From NCBI GenBank assembly GCA_000433315.1, contig FR893364.1:58231-122230 (forward strand): a stretch of DNA of 64,000 bases. The letters run 5' to 3'. Source of the DNA: Firmicutes bacterium CAG:345. GTDB taxonomy: Bacteria; Bacillota_I; Bacilli_A; RFN20; CAG-288. Positions 38,216 through 46,870 of the stretch are shown here, piece by piece. The position numbers and the translations under genes are program-made. Position 1 is the stretch's first letter. Each line of letters opens with the position of its first letter. Under the pieces are notes generated by a model. The model saw only the letters and a list, made by a program, of their open reading frames with translations. It had not been told where the DNA came from and ran no database searches.

Positions 38216-39970
38216 ATGAAAAAAATAGTTAATGTATTGCCATTATTAATTTTATTAAGCCTAGCATCATGTTCTTCGTCAAGAAGTACTATTTTAACTT
38301 TTGATGCTAATGGAGGATATTTTGATGACAATGAAAATATAACAAAAATATTTTCTAAAGGAGTTATAAATACTGAAGTAGCAGAAGCTGATTTAAAGAT
38401 TCCATTAAACAAAGATGAAAATAAAATTTTTGTTGGATGGGTTGAAGAGAATTCGACAACTATACTTCCTGAGAATTTAAGATATCCATATATAGATTCG
38501 ACAATTTATGCATATTGGTTAACAAAAGTTTCAATTACTTATGTGACAAATAAAGAAAATGTTTCACATAGTGATGAAATAGGATATGAAGGAAAATATG
38601 TTTCTTTATGGATACCAGAGCTTTCAGATGATGAAGGTTATGTTTTTGAAGGTTGGTATATAGATAAAACATTTGAGACTAAATTTGATTCTAAAGTTTT
38701 TCCATCCCAAGATATAACTTTATACGCTTTGTTTGAAAATTATCCGACGATTAATTTGCATTATTCTGAAAATAAGGTTGTTGAGTATAATGGCAAAGCT
38801 GGTTCTAAGATTACTTCAACTTTTGAAAGTTATAAAGTTGAAGATGATGAAACATTTGAAGGTTGGTTTTATAAAACTATCGAAAATGGAATAGAAGTTG
38901 AAAAAAGATTCTTTTTTGATTATATGCCAGGAACATCACTTGATTTATATCCGAAAACATCTAAGGATAGAAAAGTGACTATATCATTTGATTTAGGAAA
39001 TGATCATCAAGGAAATATAGCTTCATTAGTTGGTTTGCCTGGTGAAATAATTTCAAAAATACCTTCACTAGAAAATATAGATTTTAAAAATTGTACATTC
39101 GAAGGCTGGTTTTATATTGTAGATGGACAAGAAGTGAAATTTGATTTCAGCAAATTTCCAAATACTGATCTTAAGTTAACAGCCAAGTGGAAAGAATATC
39201 CAACAATTTCTTTTGATACTTTAACATTAGGTAATCAAAGTTATGCTACAATTCAATTAAAGGCTGGTGAGAAATTACCAGTTCTTCCAATCCCAACAAA
39301 AGATGATGAAGAATTTCTTTATTGGACATATATAAAAGATGGCAATCAAATAAAATTTGATTTAAAAACAATGCCGGAAGAATCAGTTGTTTTAATACCT
39401 GTTTTCCAAAGTAAAATCAATATTACCTTAAAGTATATTTATAAAGGCACAGAGCTTTTAGAAAATGAAAAGAATGTTAAATTATCTTATAATCAAATTA
39501 TAGATGATACATTTATTACTGAAAATGTTAATGTGCCAACAGGATATGTAATCGAAGGAATATATGATGGAGTATATAATAAGGAAAATCAGAATTCAGC
39601 AAATGAAATTTCTTTGCCATATCTTCCGAGTGGAGATGAAATAATTTATATAAATATAGTTAAGGAAATAACAATCAACGTTTTTACTGTTACTGAGGCA
39701 ACTAATCCATTGTGGTATTTAGAAGAACAAACTTTAAGTGTTTCTAATTTTAGAAAGGTAACAACTCTAGTTGGCGGAGAAGGTCAAAATATAGTTTTTG
39801 ATAAAAACTTAGCAGCAAAATATGGATACGAAATTGAAGGTTATTATGAATCTGATGATACTAATAATATTTCTTACGATAAAATAAATAATCTTTCGAT
39901 ATTTCCATATGTTGAAGACGGAAATTTAACAGAAATAAATGTCTTTATAAGATATATAAAGAATAATTAA
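38216..39970 (+). CDS. Lipoprotein with InlB B-repeat-like (List_Bact_rpt) modules
   Basis: A 584-residue lipoprotein (lipobox LASC, Cys19). The body is a chain of at least five repeats with the consensus F-x-GW-(Y/F)-x-D-...-F-P/M-x-x-(D/T)-x-x-L-Y-x: seen as FVGWVEE, FEGWYIDKTF, FEGWFYKTIENG, FEGWFYIVDGQEVKF and FLYWTYIKDGNQIKF. This is the Listeria-Bacteroides repeat, a beta-grasp fold common in surface adhesins. No enzyme motif seen. The last 130 residues are less repetitive. Single-gene unit followed by a strong terminator. Confidence 0.87.
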   Translation: MKKIVNVLPLLILLSLASCSSSRSTILTFDANGGYFDDNENITKIFSKGVINTEVAEADLKIPLNKDENKIFVGWVEENSTTILPENLRYPYIDSTIYAYWLTKVSITYVTNKENVSHSDEIGYEGKYVSLWIPELSDDEGYVFEGWYIDKTFETKFDSKVFPSQDITLYALFENYPTINLHYSENKVVEYNGKAGSKITSTFESYKVEDDETFEGWFYKTIENGIEVEKRFFFDYMPGTSLDLYPKTSKDRKVTISFDLGNDHQGNIASLVGLPGEIISKIPSLENIDFKNCTFEGWFYIVDGQEVKFDFSKFPNTDLKLTAKWKEYPTISFDTLTLGNQSYATIQLKAGEKLPVLPIPTKDDEEFLYWTYIKDGNQIKFDLKTMPEESVVLIPVFQSKINITLKYIYKGTELLENEKNVKLSYNQIIDDTFITENVNVPTGYVIEGIYDGVYNKENQNSANEISLPYLPSGDEIIYINIVKEITINVFTVTEATNPLWYLEEQTLSVSNFRKVTTLVGGEGQNIVFDKNLAAKYGYEIEGYYESDDTNNISYDKINNLSIFPYVEDGNLTEINVFIRYIKNN

Positions 39971-39974
39971 AGTC

Positions 39975-40012
39975 AAAAAAAGTTCAATTTAACGTTAAAT
40001 TGAGCTTTTTTT
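39975..40012 (+). terminator. Terminator after the repeat lipoprotein
   Basis: An 18-base near-perfect stem, 39975-39992 with 39995-40012, holding GTTCAATTTAA and its complement with a G-U pair, ending in a T-run. Confidence 0.9.
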
Positions 40013-40135
40013 CTATATTGAAAGCAGTGTCGAAAAATAAAAAAACAAGTAAATTTTAATTATATTAAAAAAATAAGCATTTTTTATCTTCAAAATTAAT
40101 AAAATATAAAGACTATCAACTTTAATTTTAATGGT

Positions 40136-40185
40136 TGATAGCGCTTACTAAAAATGTAAAAATAAATGTGATAAAAGCGCTATCA
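40136..40185 (+). promoter_or_regulatory. Inverted pair of AGCGCT operator-like sites upstream of the large lipoprotein gene
   Basis: TGATAGCGCTT occurs at 40136-40146 and again, inverted, at 40175-40185; the centres are 36 bases apart. Each site fits the cre consensus in 12 or 13 of 14 positions (40136-40149 and 40172-40185), so CcpA or another LacI-family protein is a likely binder. The repeats could also form an 11-base stem in RNA. I could not fix the promoter between them. Confidence 0.6.
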
Positions 40186-40223
40186 TTTGCCTTTTATCTT
40201 GCTAAATGCAATAAGGAGGAAAA

Positions 40224-43109
40224 ATGAAGAAACTACCAAAAATAGCATTATCAGCAATGTTCATGATGCTCCTTGCCGGATGTACAACTAATACACCAAC
40301 AAGTAGCTCAAGTTCTGCAAATCCATCATCATCTTCAACAACTAAGGGTTCTACCGCCAGTTCGAGTTCGACTCCTGATTCAACTCCATCTAGCGCTAGT
40401 TCTTCTTCAACAACTAAACCATCAACTTCATCTTCTAGTTCTAAACCGACAGTTACTGTAACTTCAGTAAGAATCACAGGTTATGATTCAACTCAAGTTA
40501 TGGATAATAGTTCTTTAACATTAAAAGCTGAAGTCGAAGGAAGTGCAAAAAATTTACGTGTTAATTGGAGCACTTCAAATGAGCAAGTTGCTACAGTAAC
40601 AAATGGTATTGTCAGATTTAAAGGCGTCGCAGCTGATTCTGAAGTTACAATTACCGCAACAAGTAGAGATGATCAAACAAAATTTGATTCTGTTACATTC
40701 CAAGTCAAACATGGTATTATCAATACCGCAAATTCCCGCGGAAGCATTGATACATCAATGATTTTTGAAGATGGAACTATCACTACAGACATTGGTGATA
40801 CCGCTCTTCTTTTTGCTGATGTTTATGGTACAAGATGGTATGTTGAAACTACCATTACAATCAATGAATTCTTAGAAACTGAAAATTATCCAAAAATTGG
40901 TCTTATGACTGGTACAGATTCTAATGGTTTCTGGAATGGATTAGATATGAAGAACTACTTCTTCTATATCGATGCTTTAAAGGCACAATCTTCCTGGACT
41001 AACTTTAATTTTGTTGCACAAAACGAAGCTGGTACAGACTGGGATTGGGGACATCAAAAAGCTCCATTCACTGTCGCTGGTACAGATAAAGCCGAAAAAG
41101 GTATGCCATTCAAAATGGGTCTTTTAAGAGATGGTGCAGATTATTTCTTATTTGCAGAAAAGACAGTTGATGGCGAAAAACAAATGTATGCATATGCACA
41201 TACAAATATCACCGATATTGCCGCTGATGAACCATCTTATGCATGGATTGGTGGTTGGTCAACAAGCTATACAATTTCTGATTATAGAGCTTTAGTTGGT
41301 GAACAAGTTGATGGTATGTATGGTGAAGTTACAGAAATTAACTTACCAATGGAATCAACAGTTTTATTCACTGGTGAAAGCTATAAATTAAATGCAACAA
41401 CAAATACTATTAATTATGATTACAAGAATTTAAAATTCTCTTCAAATAATGAAACAGTTGCTACAGTTGATAAAGATGGTAATATCCAAGCTACAAATAC
41501 TCCAGGAAAAGCTGTTATTACAGTCAGCTATGGCTCATTAAGCAAAGAATTTACTGTCGAAGTTACAGATGATGCTAAGTTCAAAGTTGACATTGATGGT
41601 AAAATGGATGATCTTATTTGGTCAGAAGAAGTTAAGAACAATAAATTTCATTATGCCCTTAATGGTGAAGGTGAATATATTGATTTCTATGCTGCCAAAA
41701 ACTCCAAAGGTGTTTATATCTATGCTGACTACTATGTAAATGAACAAAAGAGTGGAAATACCTCTGGTAACTGGTGGGAAAACGATAACTTTGAATTTAG
41801 ATTTAAAACAGTTAGTGATCGCACTGTCAAAACTATTGAAGGTTTAAATACTGATGCTACTGGTGGCCAAGGTTGGGTCAGTGGTAACAAGACATCTAAC
41901 CTCACAAAATACTATGTTTCTACACCTGAGGTTCTTGAAAATGGAAAATCTCACTTAGTCTTTGAACTCTTCTCTTCATATGAAGATTTACAAAGAAGAG
42001 GTGAAACTGTAAATAAGAATACTCCAATTGGTTTCCAAGTTGGTTCTAACCCTGCTTCTGGTTGGAAAGCTTGCCAATGGTGGGATTCAAATGATTTCTC
42101 AGCATATCCAAAAATCACTGAAGATGGTTTCCAATATACAGTAGATGAAACTCTCATTTGCCCTACAGGTGAACATGATTATACAAACTGGACAGTTGAA
42201 CAAAAAGCAACATGCACAGCTGATGGAACTGAAGGACATCATTGCAGACTTTGTGGACATCACGAAACAAGAGTCATTCAAAGCAATGGTTCTCATACTT
42301 ATGATGAAAGTCAAATAACAGTTGTTACACCAGCAACTTGTATTGCTGAAGGTAAAGGTACAGTTAAATGTACTTCCTGTGGCGAAGATGTTGAAGTAAC
42401 ATTACCTATTGATTATTCTAACCATAGTGGTAAGTATGAAAATGGTGAATGGACATGCTGCCATGAAAGACTTGAAAAAGCTGTTGAATTTAATTACCCA
42501 GCAGGTAAAAACTGGATTACTAATAACTACATTCTCGGCGTAATGCAAAATGATGCCGACTGGACAGTCGAAGTTGATGTTGATATGGTTCGTACAAATG
42601 GTGAAAAAGATGCTGCTCGTGGTTGGGCCGGTCAAATCCAAGTCGAAAATGACGATGGAACATTTGATGACAAAGATGCTCATAAATGGTGTTGGCGTCA
42701 AGACTGGTGGGGTTGGGGTTACTACAACCTTGCTCCAGGTGCTGATCAATCTGTAGTAAATAAAGAAGGAAACTGCGGTGTTTGGGACGAAAGTGCATTT
42801 GATAATGGATTCAATGATTATAAAGATTCTGTTCTTGATAACTGCAATCTCAAACAAACTATTTCTTACAGTCATGAAACTGGTGTTGTAACAATTGTTA
42901 CAATTGTTACTGCTAAAGCTGGTTCACAAGCTGGTAAACATACTACTATTACATATACAAGTCGTGCTTTCCCATCTGACAAGAAGGTTGAAGTTGCATT
43001 CGGTATGTTATGGAATATGGAAGGAACTCACAAGATTAATTCTGTTAAATTAACAGGTAATGTTGTTGAAGGTCCTCATGTTGGTCAAGGTGTTGGCTTA
43101 GTTGCTTAA
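40224..43109 (+). CDS. Large surface lipoprotein: Ig-like (BIG2), CBM9-like and Cys-rich modules
   Basis: A 961-residue lipoprotein (lipobox LLAGC, Cys20) with a Ser/Thr linker (about 21-75). In order: a BIG2 Ig-like domain (about 77-160), a beta-rich module with several Trp (165-365), a second BIG2 domain (370-450), a CBM9-like module starting VDIDGKMDDLIWSEEV (about 455-645), two short modules with ATC-x(6-9)-(H/K)C-x-x-CG (about 650-735), and a C-terminal Trp-rich module. No catalytic motif. I infer carbohydrate or glycoprotein binding at the cell surface. GGAGGA lies before the ATG. Its codon use (GGT, GCT, CCA; more C-ending codons than neighbours) suggests high expression. Confidence 0.85.
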   Translation: MKKLPKIALSAMFMMLLAGCTTNTPTSSSSSANPSSSSTTKGSTASSSSTPDSTPSSASSSSTTKPSTSSSSSKPTVTVTSVRITGYDSTQVMDNSSLTLKAEVEGSAKNLRVNWSTSNEQVATVTNGIVRFKGVAADSEVTITATSRDDQTKFDSVTFQVKHGIINTANSRGSIDTSMIFEDGTITTDIGDTALLFADVYGTRWYVETTITINEFLETENYPKIGLMTGTDSNGFWNGLDMKNYFFYIDALKAQSSWTNFNFVAQNEAGTDWDWGHQKAPFTVAGTDKAEKGMPFKMGLLRDGADYFLFAEKTVDGEKQMYAYAHTNITDIAADEPSYAWIGGWSTSYTISDYRALVGEQVDGMYGEVTEINLPMESTVLFTGESYKLNATTNTINYDYKNLKFSSNNETVATVDKDGNIQATNTPGKAVITVSYGSLSKEFTVEVTDDAKFKVDIDGKMDDLIWSEEVKNNKFHYALNGEGEYIDFYAAKNSKGVYIYADYYVNEQKSGNTSGNWWENDNFEFRFKTVSDRTVKTIEGLNTDATGGQGWVSGNKTSNLTKYYVSTPEVLENGKSHLVFELFSSYEDLQRRGETVNKNTPIGFQVGSNPASGWKACQWWDSNDFSAYPKITEDGFQYTVDETLICPTGEHDYTNWTVEQKATCTADGTEGHHCRLCGHHETRVIQSNGSHTYDESQITVVTPATCIAEGKGTVKCTSCGEDVEVTLPIDYSNHSGKYENGEWTCCHERLEKAVEFNYPAGKNWITNNYILGVMQNDADWTVEVDVDMVRTNGEKDAARGWAGQIQVENDDGTFDDKDAHKWCWRQDWWGWGYYNLAPGADQSVVNKEGNCGVWDESAFDNGFNDYKDSVLDNCNLKQTISYSHETGVVTIVTIVTAKAGSQAGKHTTITYTSRAFPSDKKVEVAFGMLWNMEGTHKINSVKLTGNVVEGPHVGQGVGLVA

Positions 43110-43133
43110 TCCATTAGAAATTTTTCGAATTTA

Positions 43134-43161
43134 AAACCCACGCAAATTGCGTGGGTTTTTT
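43134..43161. terminator. Terminator shared by large lipoprotein gene and rnhC
   Basis: AAACCCACGCAA (43134-43145) pairs with TTGCGTGGGTTT (43147-43158), followed by T-run. Confidence 0.9.
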
Positions 43162-43178
43162 GCTAAAAAAATATAAAA

Positions 43179-44090
43179 TTATTTTTCTATATCCTTATAA
43201 TTTCGAAAAAATGTTTTCATATAGGGTTTTAAATCCTTAAGAGAATATTTCCTTAATAATTTTTGAACAGTTTTATCAACTTCTTCTCCAGCACCTTTCG
43301 GAATTTCGGTTTTAAAGTATTCATTCATTTTTTCCCATATTTTTAAAAAATGATAACGTGCTAAAACAGAACTACAGGCAACAGAAGGATATAATGATTC
43401 TCCCTTTGTTTCAAAATGTATTGGCAAGTTAGGTTTATTTGTAACAAGATACTTAAAATATAAATTTTCATTAGAAAATTCATCGATATAAATTTTAGTT
43501 GAAGGATTTACTTTAATTTTTGAAAGTAAATTATTTTGAGCGGTATTATGTAAATTTGCCATGATTTTATGCATATTCCAGCCATTGTTTTTTAGATCAA
43601 CTAATTTTTTAGGAGAACATAAACAAACTTCATGGAGAAAATATTTTTCCACTATAGGTCCGATTTCTAGAATTTTAGTATCCGTCAGTTTTTTTGAATC
43701 TTTGATTCCTAATTTTTCGATTAAATTTAAATTTTCAGGGGTGACATAAGTAGCAGCGACAACAAGAGGACCGAAAAAATCTCCGACACCGACTTCATCA
43801 GTTCCGATTTGATATGAATTATCTAAATAATCTTTATTGATTGTTTTTTCATCGATGACAACAGGATTGTCAATGAAAATCAGTGCTTCATCTATTATTT
43901 TGTTTCTATCACCTGAAAACATTAATGTATATATTTCTTTACTTTTATAGCATGTGACTTGAACATTGTCCAATGTTTTAACTTGAAATACAAGATATGG
44001 ATTCTTTTTATTTGGATAAGATGGAGCTTCGTAAAAATCTCGAATTTCTTCCATCAGTGCTTCATCAGCAGAAAATTTAATATATGGCAT
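43179..44090 (-). CDS. rnhC: Ribonuclease HIII
   Basis: A 303-residue RNase H of type HIII, which cuts RNA in RNA-DNA hybrids. The first acidic residues are in GTDEVGVGDFFGPL, a mark of HIII, followed by IKDSKKLTD, the third acidic residue in YIDEF, and ACSSVLARYHFL. The N-terminal 80 residues form the TBP-like substrate-binding domain that distinguishes HIII from HII. The start has no ribosome site and lies 6 bases after an extended -10, so the message is probably leaderless. Confidence 0.95.
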   Translation of the reverse strand: MPYIKFSADEALMEEIRDFYEAPSYPNKKNPYLVFQVKTLDNVQVTCYKSKEIYTLMFSGDRNKIIDEALIFIDNPVVIDEKTINKDYLDNSYQIGTDEVGVGDFFGPLVVAATYVTPENLNLIEKLGIKDSKKLTDTKILEIGPIVEKYFLHEVCLCSPKKLVDLKNNGWNMHKIMANLHNTAQNNLLSKIKVNPSTKIYIDEFSNENLYFKYLVTNKPNLPIHFETKGESLYPSVACSSVLARYHFLKIWEKMNEYFKTEIPKGAGEEVDKTVQKLLRKYSLKDLKPYMKTFFRNYKDIEK

Positions 44091-44096
44091 AAAAAT

Positions 44097-44105
44097 ATTT
44101 TAGCA
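44097..44105 (-). promoter_or_regulatory. Extended -10 promoter of rnhC, leaderless
   Basis: On the minus strand TGC-TAAAAT ends 6 bases before the rnhC ATG at 44090. No Shine-Dalgarno sequence fits between, so transcription should begin at or next to the start codon. Confidence 0.5.
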
Positions 44106-44150
44106 GTTTTTTTTATAAAAACTATATTTTTTAAATATTTTCTGAAAACA

Positions 44151-44159
44151 TGCTATAAT
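44151..44159 (+). promoter_or_regulatory. Extended -10 promoter of pnuC, leaderless
   Basis: TGC-TATAAT ends 6 bases before the pnuC ATG at 44166. No ribosome site is present. It mirrors the rnhC promoter on the other strand. Confidence 0.6.
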
Positions 44160-44165
44160 CGGCAC

Positions 44166-44846
44166 ATGAAATTAAAAATTTTTACTCCTTTTGAACTTAC
44201 TATATGGTTAGTTGGAATTGCTGCTATGGCAGTGAGTTTTATTGTTTTTAAAAATAGTCAAATCTATTATTTAATAGGTTCCATACTTGGAGTAACTTCT
44301 ATTTTATTTTGCAGTAAAGCAAATCCAATCGGACCATTTTTAGTGATAATATTCAGCGTGTTTTATGGAGTTATATCATTTTCATTTAAATATTATGGTG
44401 AAATGATCACATATTTAGGAATGACAGCACCAATGGAAATATACGCTTTATATACATGGATAAAAAATCCATCTAAAGAAGGAAAAAATGTCGTTAAAGT
44501 CAATAAAATATCTATTAAAGAATGGGGAATATTAGTTCTTATATCATCATTAGTAACAATTGCTTTTTATTTTGTTTTAAAAGCACTTAATACAAATAAT
44601 CTAATTATTTCAACAATATCTGTTTTAACTTCATTTGTGGCAGTATATTTAACTGCAAGAAGAAGTAAATATTATGCCTTATTTTATGCTTTTAATGACG
44701 TTGTACTTGTCGTAATGTGGTCTTTAGCAGCTATGGAAAATTTAGTATATATTCCTATTGCAATATGTTTTTCAATTTTTATTTTTAATGATGTTTATGG
44801 CCTTTATAATTGGTCAAGACTTGAAAAAAAGCAAAAAAATGAATAA
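44166..44846 (+). CDS. pnuC: PnuC-type nicotinamide riboside transporter
   Basis: A 226-residue membrane protein with seven predicted segments. The C-terminal NDVYGLYNW and the first-helix FELTIWLVGI are typical of PnuC, which imports nicotinamide riboside by facilitated diffusion for NAD synthesis. I start at 44166; the longer frame (from 43959) is antisense to rnhC and lacks hydrophobic character before this Met. The ATG follows the -10 by 6 bases. No NadR/NiaR-type partner is in the window. Confidence 0.88.
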   Translation: MKLKIFTPFELTIWLVGIAAMAVSFIVFKNSQIYYLIGSILGVTSILFCSKANPIGPFLVIIFSVFYGVISFSFKYYGEMITYLGMTAPMEIYALYTWIKNPSKEGKNVVKVNKISIKEWGILVLISSLVTIAFYFVLKALNTNNLIISTISVLTSFVAVYLTARRSKYYALFYAFNDVVLVVMWSLAAMENLVYIPIAICFSIFIFNDVYGLYNWSRLEKKQKNE

Positions 44847-44951
44847 AATACTTCAGCATTGTCTTTTTTTTATTTTTTATAGTTAATTTTATGGTCAACA
44901 ATTGAAAATTAATGTAAAATAAAAAAGCAGCATTATCGTAAAGGAGAAAAT

Positions 44952-46850
44952 ATGAATTATACATGGTTTGATGATTATTTATTAGGTCAAGCAACAAGAG
45001 CATATGAACATCTCGGATGCCATTTCGGAAAAAAAGACAATGTTGAAGGCGCATGGTTTAGAGTTTATGCTCCAAACGCTCAAGAAGTAAATATTATCGG
45101 TGAATTCAATGACTGGAATTTATATTCTCATCCAATGCAAAAAGTTGATTTTCGCGGATTATATGAATTATTTATTCCAGATGTGAAAGAATATCAATCA
45201 TATAAATATCACATAAAATCTTGTAATGGAAATTATATTGATAAAGCTGATCCAGTAGGTTTTTTCTCTGAGTTGAGACCTGGTACATGTTCTCGTACAT
45301 TTGATATAGAAAATTTTATCTATCATGATGAAGATTTCTTGAAGAATAGAAATCGAAATTTTGATAGACCGATGTCGATATATGAAATTCATTTGGGCAG
45401 TTGGCTTGGAAAAGTTGATGGAAGATTTTTGTCCTATGAAGAAATTGCTCCGCGCTTAATTAGTTATGTAAAAGAACACGGATTTACTCATGTTGAAGTG
45501 ATGCCGGTTACTCAATATCCATTTGATGGATCTTGGGGATATCAAGTTGTTGGATATTATTCTATTGATAGTCGCTATGGAAACCCAAAACAATTCATGA
45601 GTTTTGTAGATCAATTGCATCAAGCCGGAATAGGTGTTATTTTGGATTTTGTTCCTGTTCATTTTGCAGTTGATCCTCATGGACTTGCAAGATTTGATGG
45701 ATCTGCTGTTTATGAATATGATAATGAAAATGAGTATTCTCAATGGGGAAGTAAAAATTTTGATTTAGGAAAAGATCCTGTAAGATCTTTCTTGATGTCC
45801 AGCGTCAATTTCTTTATTGAAAAATTTCATGTTGATGGTGTAAGGTTTGATGCTGTCAGCAATGTAATTTATTGGGATGGCAATAGTGATCGTGGAATTA
45901 ATCAAGGGGCGGTCGATTTTGTAAAAAGAGTCAATTATAAAATGCATGACATGCATAGCGATGTTATGATGATAGCTGAAGATTCTTCAGCTTATGGTCA
46001 AGTTACCAAAGGTAATGAAGGATTGGGATTCGATTATAAATGGGATTTAGGTTGGATGAACGATACTTTAAAATATTATGGGAAAGATCCTGTGTATCGC
46101 CCTTACCATCATAATCAACTAACATTTTCTATGGCTTATTTCTATAGTGAAAATTTTATACTTCCATTAAGTCACGATGAAGTTGTTCATGGAAAAGGAA
46201 CGATTATCAATAAAATGTGGGGGGATTATGATTCAAAATTTGCTGGAGTGAGAAATCTTTACGCCTATCAATTTGCTCATCCTGGTAAAAAATTGAATTT
46301 TATGGGAAATGAGTTAGCATCATTTGATGAATGGAATGAGAATAAATCATTGCCTTGGAATTTAAAAACTTATCCAAAACATGATTCGATATCACGTTTT
46401 ATTAGGGATTTAAATTTAGTTTATCAAAATCATCCTGCTATGTATTTTGAAGAATATAACCCAAGTCATTTTCAATGGATATCGGCAAATAATCAGTCTC
46501 AATCAGTGATTGTATTCAAAAGAGAAGTAAAAGATGAATGCTTGATATTTGTTTTCAATATGACACCAAACTTTTACGGATGTTATGATATTGGTGTTCC
46601 ATATGCTGGTAGGTATGAGGAGATTTTAAATTCTGATAAGGATATTTATGGTGGTTGGAACCAATATAATGGTGGTGAACTTAAATCAGTTCCAGGTTGG
46701 TATCAAAATCAGCCAAACAGATTAACTATTAAGCTAGCTTCTTTCGGTGCATGTTTCTTCAAATATATAGATGAAGTAGAAAAAGTAGCTGAAGAAGAAA
46801 AGAAACAAGTAAAGCCAAATAAGAAAAATAAATCTTCAAGCAAAAATTAG
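44952..46850 (+). CDS. glgB: 1,4-alpha-glucan branching enzyme
   Basis: A 632-residue GH13 enzyme that makes alpha-1,6 branches in glycogen. An N-terminal CBM48-like domain (FRVYAPNAQEVNIIGEFNDW) precedes the barrel. The nucleophile is D300 in GVRFDAVS, the acid/base E343 in IAEDSS, and the third carboxylate in LSHDEVVHGKG. The C-terminus carries a 25-residue Lys/Glu-rich tail not usual for the family. GGAGA lies before the ATG. glgP follows after 20 bases; no glgC or glgA is in the window, so synthesis genes must be elsewhere. Confidence 0.96.
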   Translation: MNYTWFDDYLLGQATRAYEHLGCHFGKKDNVEGAWFRVYAPNAQEVNIIGEFNDWNLYSHPMQKVDFRGLYELFIPDVKEYQSYKYHIKSCNGNYIDKADPVGFFSELRPGTCSRTFDIENFIYHDEDFLKNRNRNFDRPMSIYEIHLGSWLGKVDGRFLSYEEIAPRLISYVKEHGFTHVEVMPVTQYPFDGSWGYQVVGYYSIDSRYGNPKQFMSFVDQLHQAGIGVILDFVPVHFAVDPHGLARFDGSAVYEYDNENEYSQWGSKNFDLGKDPVRSFLMSSVNFFIEKFHVDGVRFDAVSNVIYWDGNSDRGINQGAVDFVKRVNYKMHDMHSDVMMIAEDSSAYGQVTKGNEGLGFDYKWDLGWMNDTLKYYGKDPVYRPYHHNQLTFSMAYFYSENFILPLSHDEVVHGKGTIINKMWGDYDSKFAGVRNLYAYQFAHPGKKLNFMGNELASFDEWNENKSLPWNLKTYPKHDSISRFIRDLNLVYQNHPAMYFEEYNPSHFQWISANNQSQSVIVFKREVKDECLIFVFNMTPNFYGCYDIGVPYAGRYEEILNSDKDIYGGWNQYNGGELKSVPGWYQNQPNRLTIKLASFGACFFKYIDEVEKVAEEEKKQVKPNKKNKSSSKN

Positions 46851-46870
46851 TTAAAAAAGAGAGGGTAAAA

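Noticed and set aside
42402..42875. Long antisense open frames within the large lipoprotein gene (also 41951-42314 and 42520-42798)
   Set aside because: They are shadows of the skewed codon use of the sense gene; no ribosome sites and low-complexity, Cys/His-rich products.
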